Shown piece by piece: positions 20,041 to 20,187 of a stretch of DNA of 20,187 bases. A model generated the notes under the pieces. That model was not told the DNA's origin, searched no databases, and worked only from the letters and a program-made list of their open reading frames with translations. Both the position numbers and the translations under genes were made by a program. Where the stretch lies: the IMG/VR virus record IMGVR_UViG_3300023481_000016, positions 1-20,187 of that record, one strand, 5' to 3'. The stretch comes from a virus. The stretch's first letter is position 1; every line of letters starts with the position of its first letter.

Positions 20041-20187
20041 TTACCCAGCGATGCGGCAGGCGAACTCCTTGCGGATCGTCTGCACGCCATACAGCACGTC
20101 GTATGCAAACCGAGTCCGCTTGTGCTGGCGGCTGATCTCCAACCGCATGGCCAACCCAGAAACCGGGTCGACAGCGGCGCGGAAGTT
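20041..20187 (-). CDS. Major coat protein, P22 gp5-like, C-terminal 48 residues
   Basis: The last 48 codons of a gene that enters from the right edge end at TAA (20041). The sequence AVDPVSGLAMRLEISRQHK, TRFAYDVLYGVQTIRKEF and ACRIAG resembles the C-terminal beta strands of P22-type coat proteins, where a V-D-P-x-[ST]-G segment is followed by a R-x-D-x-LYG-like strand and a final ACR end. Coat proteins build the procapsid around a scaffold. The start and the N-terminal arm are outside the window. Its position before the decoration gene agrees. The fragment is short, so the assignment is moderate. Confidence 0.65.
   Translation of the reverse strand, partial: NFRAAVDPVSGLAMRLEISRQHKRTRFAYDVLYGVQTIRKEFACRIAG

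Noticed and set aside
1-20187. CRISPR arrays, insertion sequences, integrase or attachment sites
   Set aside because: I saw no regularly spaced repeats, no transposase or recombinase motifs and no direct repeat flanking a tRNA in the window. The single tRNA gene could in principle be an att site, but no second copy of its end is present.

Overview
The window is a tailed double-stranded DNA phage (free phage or prophage) with a long, probably non-contractile tail, i.e. siphovirus-like. It holds the head-completion, tail, host-recognition and lysis genes. All protein genes but one lie on the minus strand, so the biological reading direction is from the right end of the window to the left. The DNA is GC-rich and very densely packed. 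Nineteen gene junctions overlap by one or four bases (ATGA, GTGA, TTGA or TGATG), so translational coupling is probably widespread. Nothing identifies the host directly. Four predicted Sec signal peptides, a lytic transglycosylase and Shine-Dalgarno sites indicate a bacterial host, probably with a Gram-negative-type envelope (inference).

Layout in reading order. (1) Head end, 20187-18202: the C-terminus of a P22-like coat protein cut by the window edge, a putative decoration protein, two small basic or Cys-rich proteins, a small beta-rich structural protein and a DnaT-like head-tail connector. (2) An unusual island, 18192-17927: a phage tRNA-Met with initiator-like features, and a small gene on the plus strand. 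(3) Neck and tail, 17896-9189: head closure, HK97-gp10-like neck/tail-completion protein, tail terminator, a zinc ribbon mini-protein, a 62-residue protein, two tandem paralogous tail-tube proteins, a tail assembly chaperone with a probable -1 frameshift, a 1058-residue tape measure and a hub/distal tail protein. (4) Tail tip and fibre, 9189-5177: a zinc-binding protein, a 209-residue tail protein, a 745-residue tail-fibre-like protein with a clear signal peptide, and two further signal-peptide proteins. (5) First lysis/membrane block, 5177-3636: a coiled-coil protein with a C-terminal membrane anchor, a lytic transglycosylase, a basic protein, three minute single-span membrane proteins (38, 33 and 27 residues) and a 55-residue soluble protein. 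(6) Two unrecognised genes, 3632-2149. (7) A structured AT/GC-contrasting intergenic region, 2148-1962. (8) Second lysis/envelope block, 1961-1: two holin-like membrane proteins, an exported trypsin-like serine protease and a calcineurin-like metallophosphoesterase that runs off the left edge.

Most remarkable are the run of exported proteins that begins with the tail fibre itself, the secreted serine protease, the cascade of three mini membrane proteins, the initiator-like tRNA beside a reverse-oriented gene, the duplicated tail tube gene, and the branched inverted-repeat element at 2039-2125. Functions are assigned from motifs and gene order read by eye; no database search was run.
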